NCBI GenBank assembly: GCA_020746995.1
Contig: JAGPXD010000003.1
Span: forward strand, 2,790,001-2,854,000
DNA: 64,000 bases
Direction of reading: 5' to 3'
Source: Plectosphaerella cucumerina
Lineage: Eukaryota > Ascomycota > Sordariomycetes > Glomerellales > Plectosphaerellaceae
Numbering within the stretch: the stretch's first letter is position 1; each line of letters begins with the position of its first letter. The position numbers and the translations under genes are program-made. Below the pieces are notes generated by a model, which saw only the letters and a list, made by a program, of their open reading frames with translations, was not told the DNA's origin and made no database searches. Shown here piece after piece: positions 1-12,068 of this stretch.

Positions 1-2
1 AG

Positions 3-3000
3 GTGGCCTCTGCCAAGACCGTCCGGCTGTGCAGTCAAGCCGTGGCAACAATTCGGCGAAGCTTTTTGAGAATCATTCTCCTACGCTTTTCTGAGCTGGA
101 CAGGGCCGATTCCACCGAGGTCCAGATGACGGACTTCATGAACCGAATCTTCTATTGGCAGGCCGCCATTCTGGGATGCTTATCCCACGAGGAGGAGTTC
201 ATGACGCTGCTTTGGCATCAGCTATACATTAAGCTTGTTGACGAGCGGGAGGGAATCCGGCTGGCCGCAGCAAACATTCTCCGAATCATGCTCGTCCAGA
301 AGCCGGAAGAATCGACTGCTTTGTTCCGACAGAGCAGCTCCACCGAAGAGCAACGATTGACGAGAGATTTCAGCAAACTCACCGAGGTGGACAATGAGAC
401 CTTTGTCGCCTGGGTGGACCAGCACCGATCCTCCTGCGATGCCTTCTTCTTTGGAAGTGTCTCGAAGGCCTGGGAGGACTTCGCGGTGGGCGACAATCAG
501 CGCACCATGGATGGTGCGAGACTCCGTCTTGCCAGGCGCAAGGAGCGTCTCCGAGCGTGGCACAACGAGGCCCTGAATGTTGATAATGTCATGATTCGCC
601 ATCAGATGTCCAACAGCTCTTGGATGAAGAGCATCTTCAGCAGCGAGCACTTCAAGCACCAGCGCCTCATGCAGGATCAACAAGACGACATGGCCTTCCT
701 GTCGTCTTCCTTCTCCAAGATGGACCGCGATCTTCGTCGTCCTGGCGCTGTGTTCAGCGAGTCTTCCCAGTCCAAATGGAAGCTCGACCGCACCGAGGGC
801 CGCAACCGAATGCGTCTGAGACTGCTGCCGGACTACCTGGGGAACCATGCCGAGTTCCAGCCAAAACGTAGAGCAGGAGAAGCGGCTTCCAACTCGGCCC
901 TCAAGCTGAACACGACGGTACCAGCGGCGCCTTCACCCGCGACAGCTACCCCCAGAGTTGCGACGCCTTTGCAGCAGAACCTGGACGGACAGGTAGAAGC
1001 AGCGGAACCTTACGAAAACGACGAGGCCGCAGCCTCTGGGTCTGCCATCGCCACCGAGGACGACTTTGAACTCGTCGACGACCCTAACGATGCATTTGAC
1101 GGAGACGATGGCTTCGAAGACAAGAATCGCAAGGTCATGCGTCGGCTCCAACAGGGCGACCAAGTCATGGCAGTCTACAACATATCCCGAATCATTGGTC
1201 TGGATGCCTGCGAGGGTATTCTGATCATCGGCAAGGACGCCATGTACATGGTCGACAATGTGTTCCAATGCGCTTCCGGCGAGATCGTCAACGCCTGGCA
1301 GGCGCCGCCAGATGAGCGAGATCCCTTCTCCGACATTGTGACTGATGCCAAGACGTCGGAGAGACGGCAGAACTCTGGCCGCAACGAGCAAGAATCACGG
1401 AGTTGGAGGTGGCATGACGTGATCAGCATTTCGAAGCGTCGGTTCTTGTTCCGCGACGTTGGAGTGGAGGTCTTCTTCACTGATGGTCGGAGTTATCTGC
1501 TTACGACCGTCACTTCGATGGCCAGGGACGAGCTGTTTACGAAGCTGATGGGCAAGGCGCCGCATACCAACGCAGCAAGCTCGTTGCCAAACCCCGAGGA
1601 CGGATGGCGCTTGGAAACACTGAAGGTGTTTGAGGAGATGCCCCAGGGTCTGAGCTCGAAATTCGGCAGCATCTTCAACACGTCGCCCTGGAACCCGTCG
1701 ATGCGCAAGTGGCAAAAGGGGGAGCTTTCCAACTTCCACTATCTCATGCTGGTCAACACCATGGCCGGGCGCACGTTCAACGACATGACGCAGTACCCAG
1801 TCTTCCCCTGGGTGCTGGCCGATTACACAAGTGAGGAGCTCAACCTCAACGACCCTGCCACCTTCAGAGACCTGTCGAAGCCCATGGGCGCCCAGACTCC
1901 CCAACGCATCGCCGGGTACCGAGATAGCTACAGTGCCCTCGCTGAGATGGGTGACGACCGGCCATTCCATTACGGCACGCACTACTCCTCGGCCATGATA
2001 GTCTCGTCCTACCTCATTCGCCTGCCGCCTTTCGTACAGTCCTACCTCATCCTTCAAGGCGGTACCTTCGACCACGCCGACAGACTCTTCCAGTCGATTC
2101 CGCATACGTGGAAGTCGGCTTCATGCGAGAACAAGGCCGACGTCCGGGAGCTGATCCCCGAGTTCTTCTGTCTGCCCGAGTTCCTGACCAACATCAACGG
2201 ATACAACTTTGGCATCCGCGAGAGCACAGGAGCGACGGTGAATAATGTCGAGCTGCCGCCCTGGGCCAAGGGCGACCCCAAGATCTTCATCGCCAAGCAC
2301 CGCGAGGCTTTGGAGAGCCCCTACGTGAGCCAGCACCTCCACAAATGGATCGACCTCATCTTCGGTTTCAAGCAGCGAGGCGAGGCTGCCGTGGAGAACC
2401 TGAACGTCTTCCACCATATGTCCTACCGCGGCGCGGCCAACCTTGACAACATAGTGGACCCGACAGAGCGCCGTATCGCGGCGGGTGTCATCCACAACTT
2501 TGGTCAAACGCCTCACCAAGTCTTCTCCAAGCCGCACCCCGCGCGGGAGAACACCCATGGCTCGCTTCGCAGGCTGGACACCTCAGTCTATGCCCTGACT
2601 CGACTTCCGCATCCCCTGTTGGGTGAGTATTCTCTTGTTTACATTGATGACGTCTGCTGATTTTGTGTGAAGAATCCCACGATAGGGTGGCATCGCTCAT
2701 CTATGTCCCCAAGCTGGACCGTTTGTTATGCGCATCGCCTTTCCGCCTGAACATGCCTCCATACGACAAGTGGCTCGAATGGGGCTACGCAGACAATAGC
2801 GTCAGGTTCTTCTTCAGTGACAATCGAAAGGTGAGTCGAACCCATGAATGACTGATAAAACAGTGTCTGACTGTCACAGCCTGCTGGGATGTTCGAGAAC
2901 CTCCACGTCGGACAGATCTCATGTGTCGTCATGGCCAACTCCAAGACACTCGTCACAGCGGGTGAGGACTGCGTCATCTCCGTCTACGCCATGCAGACGG

Positions 3001-3651
3001 CCCCGGGCAGACCGGTTGAGCTGCTACCTCGGTCGTCACTCTTTGGGCACAAGGCGCCGGTGACACACATTGCGGTGTCCAAGGCCTTCAGCACATTCGT
3101 CTCCGTTTCATCGGATGGTCAAGCCTTCCTATGGGACCTCAACCGCCTGGAGTTTATCCGCAAGCTTCCCTTTACGAGACCAGTGGAGTGCGCTGCCATC
3201 AACGATGTCTCCGGAGAGATCATGCTTGGCTGTGGGCCAAACATTGTGCTCTACACGATCAACGGGACACTGATCCTTGATCAAAACGTCTGCACCGAGT
3301 CGGACGACTTTGTCCACTCCTGCGCCTTTTACGAAGGCGACAGCAACGAGTGGCTGGAGAACTTCCTCGTCTTCACCGGCCACCGGCGAGGCCGGGTCAA
3401 TATCTGGAAGCGGACGGTCCGCGAGGGAAAATGGGCCCTCGAGCTGCTTCGACGCCTGGATCACATTGATTCACGATCCGAGGCGGGCACCAACTACGAG
3501 GCCGGCATCACATGTTTGACGCCAATGCCCCAGTGTGTCTACACTGGAGATGATGACGGGCGAGTGGTACGTTCAACCTCTCAATGCGATGTATATGGAT
3601 GAAAGCTGACGAACGTAGTTTGAGTGGAATCTGGTTCAGCGCGACAGGTAG
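3..3651 (+). CDS. BEACH-WD40 domain protein, 3' part (5' end outside window)
   Basis: This is the C-terminal 1165 residues of a BEACH-family scaffold protein (beige/LYST/neurobeachin, yeast Bph1 type), large cytosolic proteins that act in vesicle and vacuole/lysosome trafficking. Exons read 3-2622, 2673-2830, 2880-3566 and 3619-3651, and all junctions keep frame. The first base is in mid-gene, so the opening GTG is not a start. In the fragment, a PH-BEACH domain spans about residues 378-512 and the BEACH domain about 565-840, with the diagnostic stretches GELSNFHYLMLVNTMAGRTF and YPVFPWVLADY. WD40-like repeats follow (SLFGHKAPVTHIAVSK, FVSVSSDGQAFLWDLNR), and the end reads GRVFEWNLVQRDR. An acidic linker lies near residues 340-375. 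Family assignment is firm; the exact cellular role in this fungus is inferred. Confidence 0.93.
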
Positions 3652-4032
3652 AGCCTGCTTGAGCACCGGAAACCGCGTTTGCCGAAGAAGAGGAATGCCT
3701 CAGTGTGAGGCGAGAGACGAGGCTGCTGGCGGTGGCAGAGCTGCTGGCTGGTACGAGAAGGACGAAAGGCGCATTCGACGGCTCACAGGGTGCTGAAGCT
3801 TAGGCGTAGCATGAGAAGGACGCGTCTTTCTTCGCTAGACAGCGCATTTATATGTACATTGTACATAGGAACGAATTGCTTTGGTCAAGCACATTTCTAG
3901 ACCAGCGGGTGTTCCGACCGTTGTCTCTCTTCCCGTTCGTGTAGTGCCTTGCGAGACACGCATAGTGAAGCCCGAACGCCAGCTCGTACAGATTCTTCCT
4001 CCGCTCTTCTATTCTCCTTTCCATTCGGGAGC

Positions 4033-4325
4033 TTACTCGTCGTCGTAGCCGGTCACCTTCTTCCTCGGGCCCTCGGGAACTGCAAGATGAATGGGTCAGC
4101 GGATGCTTCGTTGGCCGCGGGCGGGGTGCGCATACTGGGGTATGAAAGAGGGATCTCGGGAGCATCGGCGTCGCCAATGAGGCGTCTGAAAGGAGGAACG
4201 ACGACGAGCTGGGCGAGACCGGCGCCGGCGATGGTAACGGACCAGAAGTAGGCGGGACTCTCACGAGACGCCCACCTGAGGTAGCGGAGGGGCGTAGCCC
4301 AGAACCGAGGCCTGCCGTAGTTCAT
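4033..4325 (-). CDS. nuo9.5: NADH:ubiquinone oxidoreductase 9.5 kDa subunit
   Basis: A 78-residue accessory subunit of mitochondrial complex I. Exon 1 is 4136-4325 and exon 2 is 4033-4079 on the minus strand, joined across a 56-base intron (GTATGC..CAG). The protein opens MNYGRPRFWATPLRYLRWAS, then has one hydrophobic segment (about residues 25-45), and the spliced end reads YPIPEGPRKKVTGYDDE. From memory this matches the Neurospora 9.5 kDa subunit in length and at both ends. The second exon is very short, so the unspliced frame would wrongly end in a basic tail. The gene is divergent from WBP1, 450 bases away. Confidence 0.92.
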
Positions 4326-4775
4326 GATGCGACTGGTGGAGGTTTGACGTCAGCAATTGGACTGTCGGGGGCTAGATAGCGGGTGGCATACTCAATTGAC
4401 GAGGCTGAAGGGTGTCAAGTGATTCGGAGGGCGGAATTGAAGATACAGTTGATGTTCGCAATCCAGACAACCGGACTCGCCCGTCGCCTCGCACGGTGGG
4501 TCGAGGCCTATCGGGAGAACTTCGGCAATATCAACCGTTGACCCCCACAACTGATAACGGCCGATAGAGCTAGTTGGAGCATCCCGTTCAGACTCGGGCT
4601 ACGTATCCCCAATTGCCAAAGCAGGAGCTTCGAATTGGGGGGGAAATCCACAAGCTTCCGCCGTCCATCTCAGGTTCACGACAGCGACCTGCCCATTTTG
4701 TTTTCCAGCTTTCATTCTTCTTCACCGGCCCTTTTTTGATTGGGGAAGCACTGAAACGATACACACGATCATAAG
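4326..4775. promoter_or_regulatory. Shared upstream region of NUO9.5 and WBP1
   Basis: This 450-base gap separates two divergent housekeeping genes and must hold both promoters. It contains pyrimidine-rich stretches close to the WBP1 start (CTTTCATTCTTCTTC near 4709). I see no convincing TATA box and no further coding potential. Confidence 0.5.
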
Positions 4776-6286
4776 ATGAGGGCGACGCTCGTCTCTTTGT
4801 GCGCGCTGCTCTTTGCGGCAGTCGCGCACGCTGTCAGTGCTGGCGGCAACAGGCTGCTGGTGCTCCTGGACGATGTTGCAGAGAAGGAGGGATACTCGCA
4901 GCTGCTCGGCGACCTTGAGGGTGAGAATCCCCTTCCTGAGGAAAATGGGGTTTGACGAGAACGCCCAATGCTGACGTCGCATGTGCAGGTCGCGGATTCA
5001 AGATCACATACGAGACACCCAAGAGCGATTCGCTGAACCTCTTCCACCTCGGCGAGCGAACCTACGACCATGTCCTGCTCTTCCCGTCCAAGGCTAAGAG
5101 CCTGGGCCCGAACCTGACACCGCAACTCCTCATCAAGTTCATGAACGCCGACGGCAACATCCTCCTGACCACCAGCTCCTCCCGCACCGTGCCGACCTCT
5201 CTGGCCAGCCTCCTGGTCGAGCTCGATATCTCCATCCCGGCCGAGCGCACCGGCGTCGTTGTGGACCACTTCAACTACGATACCGTCAGCGCCGCCGACA
5301 AGCACGACGTTCTTGCGCTGCCCGGCCTCTCCCGCGTCGGCGTCAAGACCTACTTCGCCCCCGAGACCAAGACCGAGGAGCTGATCGCCGTTCCCTCGGC
5401 CGTCGGCCATGTCCTCGGACCCAACGCCCTTCTGAGCCCCATCCTGCGCGCCCCCGGCACCGCCTACAGCTACAATCCCAAGGAGCAGTCCGAGGTTGTC
5501 GAGGCCGATGAGCTCTTCGCCGCCGGTCAGCAGCTCGCCATCGTCTCCGGCTTCCAGGGCCGCAACTCGGCCCGTCTGGCGTTCGTCGGCTCTGCCGAGA
5601 TGCTCAGCAACGCTTGGTTCGACGCAAAGGTCAAGAAGGTCGGTGGCGAGAAGGTCAAGACCTGGAACCGCGAGTTCGCCAAGAGGGTCACCGGCTGGGT
5701 CTTCCAGGAGCTTGGTGTCCTGCGCATCAACTCTATCGAGCACCGCCGCAACGAGGTCGGCGAGAGCGAGGAGATCAACCCCAAGATGTACATGCTGACC
5801 AACAATGTTGTAAGTACACCCGGCGCCCCGCGCATGTGAGAAGATGCTGACCTCCCAATCAAGACCTACGCCATCTCCCTGAGCGAGTACGCCTGGGACA
5901 AGTGGACGCCCTTCACCGTGCCCGAGGGCGACGAGCTCCAGCTTGAGTTCTCCATGCTCAGCCCCTTCTGGCGCCTGAACCTCAACCTCCTCGAGTCGAC
6001 GGCTGATGCCTCGGTCTTCGGCACCGGTTTCCAGATCCCCGACCAGCACGGCATCTTCAACTTCATGGTCAACTACAAGCGCTCCTTCCTGACCAGCATC
6101 GAGGAGAAGAGCACCGTCACCATCCGCCACCGCGCGCATAACGAGTGGCCTCGCTCCTTTACCATCCCCTCGGCCTGGCCCTGGGTCAGCAGCATCTACG
6201 TCACCATTGCGGGCTTCCTTGCTTTCGTGACCCTTTGGCTGTATAGCGCGCCGCCAAAGGCCGTGGGCCAGAAGAAGACGCAGTGA
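4776..6286 (+). CDS. WBP1: Oligosaccharyltransferase subunit WBP1 (OST48)
   Basis: A 462-residue essential subunit of the ER oligosaccharyltransferase, which moves the dolichol-linked glycan onto Asn in nascent secretory proteins. Exons are 4776-4920, 4989-5809 and 5864-6286. The start at 4776 gives a clear signal peptide (MRATLVSLCALLFAAVAHA). The luminal domain opens with NRLLVLLDDVAEKEGYSQLL and contains a GIFT-like fold region (FHLGERTYDHVLLFPSKAKS). A single membrane span near the end (SIYVTIAGFLAFVTLWLY) is followed by a short cytosolic tail ending KKTQ, a KKXX ER-retrieval signal as in yeast Wbp1. Length is normal for the family. A long antisense open frame over the same bases is a codon-bias shadow. 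Confidence 0.96.
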
Positions 6287-8037
6287 AGCGTGGTAGGGAA
6301 AGAAAACCAAAGGGTTTGGAAGGAGGATACCCGTGGCATAGATTCAGGAACAGGACAGCGGATGGTCGTGGATGCGACGAAGCGGGATCCCGCACCGGAC
6401 CCTGGATGGGCGCTGGACTGTAAGAGTAGACGGCCTTGTACATCTGACTCGCGCCGGTAGAACCCTCCGAGGAGGTGTTTATGAGAGGCATGGGCCGGCA
6501 ACAACGGAAAATGAGACTCAATTTACGTACCGCGTTGTCCGGAGGGTGGGGATGTGATCAACGATGGGGAAGGGGCCGACTGAGCACGGGCATCCTCAGG
6601 TCGTGACGGAAGGTGTTAGGCGGGTGAGAGTGAGTTCTGAGCACATTGACGATACTCGCTGGTTGACTTGAGCAGACACGACTTCTACAGGTAAACGGCA
6701 TACGTTCAGTTCACGCCAATCGTCGTCAAGACATCACACTCGAGGGCAGAGTAGAATCCAAGAAGAGAGCTGATCAGCATTGCTGGACTTGGATACTCGA
6801 ATGGCAAGCAGCCTCCCGACGGACTTTACCGACTCAGTATCCTCTTGGCTCCGTCATCGACAACGCGAGCCCCAGAATGCCGAGTGCATTCACGGAAAAC
6901 ACCGTCGGGGGTTTTATGAAGACCGACATCGCCAACCTTCCCGTCGGGGTTGCCTCATCCCCCATCTTGACACCTCAAAATAGCCCACAACCAATAGGGG
7001 CGTCTCGCTCTTCGCGCGCAACTCTTCGGACAGCGGAATACGAGGCTACGACCATGAAGGCATCATCCCTCTGGCATCTGCTCACGATAGGGCCTCGCAG
7101 ACCCTCCTGCGGGGAAGCCGGCCTGGGCAGTACCACTCTACCCATGCCGTACAGAGCACGTGCGGTCAATGCTGAAACACTGACAACCCCTCGATAGTGA
7201 CCGCGCCCCGCGGCTATCCGACCCTGGACGGCCCCCGCGGAGCCGTAACGGACGAACGCCCAGCCTTGCGGTCCCATTGTCTACCGGGCGCCACGGCATC
7301 TTGAGGGGTGGTGGCTTCCGGCCGTCGTCCACTCAGGGCCGCGAGATTCGGCACCCGTGTGTCCCAGGCCGGGATGTCGAGTCATGAAGGCCGACTTCGT
7401 TGCCCTCTTTGGGGTTCAGGCATAATGTCTGTAAATTGAGGCTCGACGGCCCCCACTGTCCGGGCACTGCAAACCCTCGGACTCGAGGAGCCCGGCATAC
7501 CACACTTGGCTCGCCCCTGAGAGCGGACTGTTCAGGCGCGTCATACTCGCTGGCTTGGCTTGAGCGCCGGATACCGGCGGCCACGGGACTTGGCGGGGTG
7601 GACGGCGAGTCAAGACTACCCTGAAGAGGTGCCATTCACCGGACACTGAGGTGGACCGCGTCCGCCTGGACGGAACGGGAAGGCAAGCTCTGGCCGCCGG
7701 TTCGGTAGGCCCGATACGGGGGATGATTTTCAGTGTCTCGGCGTCTCGAGGCGCCCGATGGCTGCGGCATCGACTCATGGCCCCTGACGGATGCGGGGCT
7801 GCGCAATATGTCTATCACGGCGTTGAGGGGGTGGTGATGAGGCACGCCGGGCTGCCAAGTATAAGAGGAGGTGGGTAGCCTCGTTGTGTTGCCAGAGCTC
7901 CCTATAGGAGCATCGTCTTTTGATCCTACAAGGCAAGACTTACCACTCGTTCTCAGTCCTCGCCATCCACTCTTTACAACAGTAAGTCGGCACGGACAAC
8001 TTTGGCTGCCTGGCAGGCCGCTGACCATACCCAGATC
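6287..8037. other. Intergenic region with 5' leader of the secreted-protein gene
   Basis: No gene is supported in these 1.75 kb; the open frames are short, overlap on both strands and lack recognisable protein features. Near the right end, TATAAG at about 7860 could serve as a TATA element for the next gene. A probable leader intron runs 7982-8034 (GTAAGT..CCCAG), ending three bases before the ATG at 8038. Confidence 0.45.
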
Positions 8038-8944
8038 ATGAAGTTCACATCCGGTCTCTTCGCCGCCGCGATCCTCTCGGCCGGCGTCCTCGCCGAGTCG
8101 CCCATCGAGGTCGAGGTCCGCTACTCTAAGGAGATGGTCGATGTCGGCGACCTCAACATCTTCGCCTCGACGGTACCGTTGCCCCCGAGTTCTTTATTCC
8201 CGTATTAGGCTGTGTCAGGAGCCGTGGGAGTCTGTCTCGCGAGTTGTTTACCACGCGGGTACCACGTGTTGCTACTGCATCAACTCCCAAGACAGACTCC
8301 TGATGACTCCTGATACATCCGTAAAAGGAAATTACTGACTCCGCGTGTCGTAGTGGGAGAAGATCTACAGCTCCGACGGCAACCAGCGCTCCCTCGTCAC
8401 CGACGACACCTATAGCACCAATGGAAACGAATGTACCTCGTGGGCCGACAAGCCCGACAACCTCGCCCGCGTCGTCGTCAACGGCGCCTGGGGCCGCGTT
8501 CCCGGTCTGGGCCCCAACGACGCCCGCGAGGCCCTCGTCAACTCGCTCTGGAAGGTCCTCTCGGACCTGACCAACCCGACCGGCTGGAACGTCTTCACAA
8601 ACTGCTACGGCACGACGTGGCAGGAGGGCGTTCCCAACTGGAAGGGCGCCCACGCCTGCGGCGGTCGCAATCCCACTGTGTCTGCGGAGTGCTTCTGCGG
8701 CATCGGCAGCGCGCAGTGCGAGTTCCACTCGTGGGGACACAAGGTCCCGTCGGTCATCAAGGCCAACATGTACCGCGACGGCGTCCTGCTCGCCGACAGC
8801 CTGACCATCAACTTTTCGGCGCAGCGCGTGCCCAAGGATGAGGGCTGTGGCACTATTGGCGAGATTGCTGCTGGTGTCGCTGGTTTCCTGCCTTTCCCTG
8901 GCCCGATCTTCGCCAAGGGTATTTCCGTCTTCTGCGGTGCATGA
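8038..8944 (+). CDS. Secreted cysteine-containing protein, unknown function
   Basis: I do not recognise the family. Two exons (8038-8172 and 8354-8944) give 241 residues. The first exon encodes a clean signal peptide (MKFTSGLFAAAILSAGVLA) and an acidic mature start. The mature part has eight cysteines, including ECFCGIGSAQC and FTNCYGTTWQEG, an even number compatible with four disulphides. The C-terminus is glycine-rich and hydrophobic (about the last 30 residues) and ends FCGA. The intron is long for this window (181 bases) and its donor is GTACCG, chosen because it is the only nearby site that keeps frame into the second exon. It could be an apoplastic protein or effector candidate; that is inference from size, signal peptide and cysteine content. 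Confidence 0.75.
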
Positions 8945-9483
8945 ATGTTGCCGCTGCCATCGGAGAGGTTGTCGGGTCAAACTGGCTCACTGGCATGCCG
9001 CCATTTCTAGCACATCCTCAAGCCGACTCAGAATACATAGTCTACAATCCGTTCCTCGAACAATACCATTTCTGTCTTGGAACCCTTCTCTATCGCATCA
9101 TGTTCTTCGTAACCTGCCAGTCAATCCCCCTGAGCCTGCTCGGCCGATGCTCAAGCACTTCGACAGACAGACCCATGTGCCGGACTTTGTCAGCTCACGT
9201 GCAACTCGCCTCAGCTACTAGTAACCGCCTCACTCTCGTCTCCCGTGCGTCCGGGATCCCCATTTATTCACACTCATGACCAATCTCATGGTCTGATGAT
9301 GACACTCATCCCGTCGAGTCACCTGCCAGTAGTGGAGCCCAGATTATCTTATCAATCTAATCAGATCGATCTCCATCTCCCCATCCCCCCCATCGTGAAT
9401 TCTTTCTCGCTTCGTCCTGCCCTCCCGGTTCCAGTGCCGGTTTTCGCAGGGACTTGTCGGCTGGCTTCCTCACCACTGAAGAC
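8945..9483. promoter_or_regulatory. Upstream region of ferric reductase 1 with tandem GATA sites
   Basis: Within this gap, TTATCTTATCA at 9344-9354 reads TGATAAGATAA on the other strand, that is, two adjacent GATA-type sites about 130 bases before the reductase ATG. Fungal iron-uptake genes are commonly repressed by GATA factors of the SreA/SRE type through such sites. Their use here is inferred from the target gene. Confidence 0.5.
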
Positions 9484-11268
9484 ATGTCCGCACCGAAAAT
9501 ACCATTTCCGAAGCAGCTCAGGAATGAGCAGGCGGTGACGATATATGCTGGCTTCCTCTCCGGTCTTATTGTCTGCGTCGCTCTGGCTCGCTGGTGGCAT
9601 GCCTGGTGTAACCGGACTTCCCCGCCGTCTTCGGTCGGAAGTCTCAGCCGGAGAACACGGCTTCTCATTACTAGGTTGGTGCAGAAAATGGATGAGGTTT
9701 GAGTGGTGTAGTCACTTACATTCACAGTACACTTGAACGGCGCACGCCATGGCCATGGTTCGGTCGGCCATCTGTCGGGCTTGTCGCCCTGGTCGGCGTG
9801 TACCTGACCGGTAATGTCATTCTATGCCACACGCTTCTTTCAAGCCACGCCATCAATCATTTCGCCTCAAGATACGGATGGTAATGTCCCCTTGCAGATT
9901 AGTCGCACAACATACTGACACGAACCAGGATGGGAGCTGCCAACATGTCCTTGTGCGTCTTCTTCGGACTGAAGAACACGCCTCTCTCTTTGATCTCGCG
10001 GGCATCACATGCCACTATCAACATCCTTCACAGGATTGTCGGATACGTGGCGGTGTTGCTGATCGTCCTCCATGCCATCGTCTACCTCTTCCACTTTGGC
10101 GGTCAGGGCAAATGGGACCAGTTCATCAGGCCTTCTGACTTGGCAGGCATTGGCGCTGGTATCGCCATGCTCACATTGCTTGTATTCGGGCTTTACCGAC
10201 ACCGCAACTACGAGCTCTTCTACGTCAGTCACGTCGTCGGGTTCGTCCTGACCCTCGGACTGGTGTACCTTCACAGGCCGAACTGGGCCAAGAAGCTGCC
10301 AATCGTCATGATGTTTATGGGTGGCATCTGGGTCGTCGACCGCATCATCCGCGCGGCAAGGGTGCTACGGAACCTTCTCAACAACACCGCAACTGTCTAC
10401 CCCCTGCCAGGAGGTGGGACACGGGTGCTTATCCAGAAGCTCTGCTCCGAGGACGCTCCCGGCTCGCACGTCTACTTGTGGATTCCTGGTCTTCGCTTCT
10501 TTCAGATGCACCCCTTCACCGTCGTCAGCAGCGGCCGATCCGGCCTCGAGCTTGTCGTCAAGTCGCACAACGGTTTTACCAGAGCCCTCGGCGATTTGGC
10601 CATCGATCACCCCGGCAACGCTGCATGGGTTTCTGTGGATGGCCCTTATGCTTCGCTGCCCGACACGACGGCCTACGACAAGTTGGTTCTCATTGCTGGA
10701 GGAAGTGGTGCCGCCTTCACCTTTGGCCTGATGAATCGCATGCTGCGTCATCCCGAGAGACTGGCATCGCAGACGATCGAGTTCATTTGGGCCGTGAAAC
10801 ACACAGGTATGTGCTACCGGTGCCATCACCCATTTCTTCATCTGACTGACAACATCAACAGAGCAACTGGTTTGGTTCGCGAAACATTTGAAGAACCTCA
10901 CCAGGCCTGGGTCGGCTGTCAAGGTGATGGTGTTCGTCACGAATGCACAGCCCAACGAGGACATCTTCGTCCTGCCCGATCTGTCCAAATACGAGGGAGA
11001 TGAAGAGGACAGAGAGGAAGAGCCTCTTCTGAGGGGAGCTACTTCTCGAAGTGTTGAGGATTTTGTCGGTCTAAGCATCGAATACGGAAAACTCGACGTG
11101 GAGGCGGTTGTCAGCGATGCCGTCATCTCCGCCGACGGCAACCACCGCATCCTGATATCGACTTGCGGGCCAAAGACACTGATGGACGCCGTAAGAGACT
11201 CGGTAGATATGCATTGCCGGAAGACGAGCAACAGTATAGATGTACATTGCGAGGATTTTGGTTCATAG
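9484..11268 (+). CDS. Ferric reductase-type transmembrane oxidoreductase 1
   Basis: A 542-residue FRE/NOX-family membrane flavocytochrome that moves electrons from NADPH through FAD and two b hemes to Fe(III) or Cu(II) outside the cell. Exons are 9484-9674, 9728-9880, 9929-10806 and 10862-11268, all in frame; the first donor (GTTGGT) is weak. The heme ligands are visible as two H-x13-H pairs, His149/163 and His216/230. The FAD site shows HPFTVVSSG, and the NADPH site shows LIAGGSGAAFTFGL and near the end STCGPKTLMDAV. It is shorter than the second reductase in this window, with only a brief N-terminal part before the ferric reductase domain. The upstream GATA pair suggests iron regulation. 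Exact metal substrate is not shown by sequence. Confidence 0.9.
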
Positions 11269-11693
11269 ATGGTTCATAGACATACAAAACACCCGGGCGA
11301 AAGGAGTCTAAAATTTGCTGTGTCATTTTCCATGAATGGGTTGACTTCACCACGGCATTTTGGTTTGTCTTTACCTCCGAAGGGAGATAACAGAAGAGGA
11401 GTGTTGAGCTGACCTTGGACGGAGGTAGAGTGCATTACTTGAATTTGGTGTGAACAACAGTAAGTACAGTTCAATCGATACAAACTCCCATCGCCAAACC
11501 TCAACGATGTTTGGGTTCATCACAGCATCTTCCGTCGTAGCCCGATTCCATGTACATTCTACTTATGCAGGAGAGGCGACCCTCCCATCTCGCGGCGACG
11601 ATGTAGTTTGCCGCCCCATTGCCCCTCTGTTGGTGACGTTTGTGGTCGATCCGTTCTGAACATCAACCCTCGAGGGCACAGCTGGACATGCAT
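11269..11693. other. Convergent intergenic region
   Basis: About 425 bases between the ends of ferric reductase 1 and the minus-strand 124-residue gene. It is relatively AT-rich and I see nothing beyond 3' untranslated sequence. Confidence 0.4.
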
Positions 11694-12068
11694 CTACTGG
11701 CGAACCACGGGTGGTCCCTCCCAGTGATCGATCTTGATGCCGGGGTAGTTGGTCACGACTGGGCTCTTCTTGAGATGCTTGACAGCTTTCTTTCGTTGGT
11801 CTTCGGGAGCCCCGGTGACCATGACGGAGACATGGGCGGATGAAATGGTCTCGCCGCAGAGATAGAAGTTGAAATAGATTGTCGATGAGCGTGGGAGCCC
11901 ACTCTCGGCAAGTTCGGCGATGACGGCCTTGGAGATGTCGGCGAATGGCTCTGCCGAGGAGTTTTTGATGTCCCAGTAGTTCAACTTGCCACTGGCACCT
12001 CGAGCACGGCCCGCGTGGGTCTCGAGGTTGGGAAGGAAAGATGGCTTGTCTTTCTTGAAGAGGCCCAT
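11694..12068 (-). CDS. Hypothetical protein, 124 residues
   Basis: I do not recognise this gene. It is an uninterrupted minus-strand frame with GC-biased third positions. The start at 12068 (MGLFKKDKPSF) is preferred over an upstream in-frame ATG at 12251, because the upstream part is low-quality sequence rich in C, R and F that reads like untranslated leader. The protein is soluble, of mixed charge, with a basic N-terminus and a compact C-terminal part (SPVVTNYPGIKIDHWEGPP). There is no signal peptide or membrane span. Gly2 invites a thought of myristoylation, but residue 6 is Lys, not Ser or Thr. Confidence 0.65.
   Translation of the reverse strand: MGLFKKDKPSFLPNLETHAGRARGASGKLNYWDIKNSSAEPFADISKAVIAELAESGLPRSSTIYFNFYLCGETISSAHVSVMVTGAPEDQRKKAVKHLKKSPVVTNYPGIKIDHWEGPPVVRQ

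Noticed and set aside
4769..6310. 513-codon open frame on the minus strand
   Set aside because: It lies exactly opposite WBP1, whose family match is certain; the antisense frame is a result of GC-biased third codon positions.
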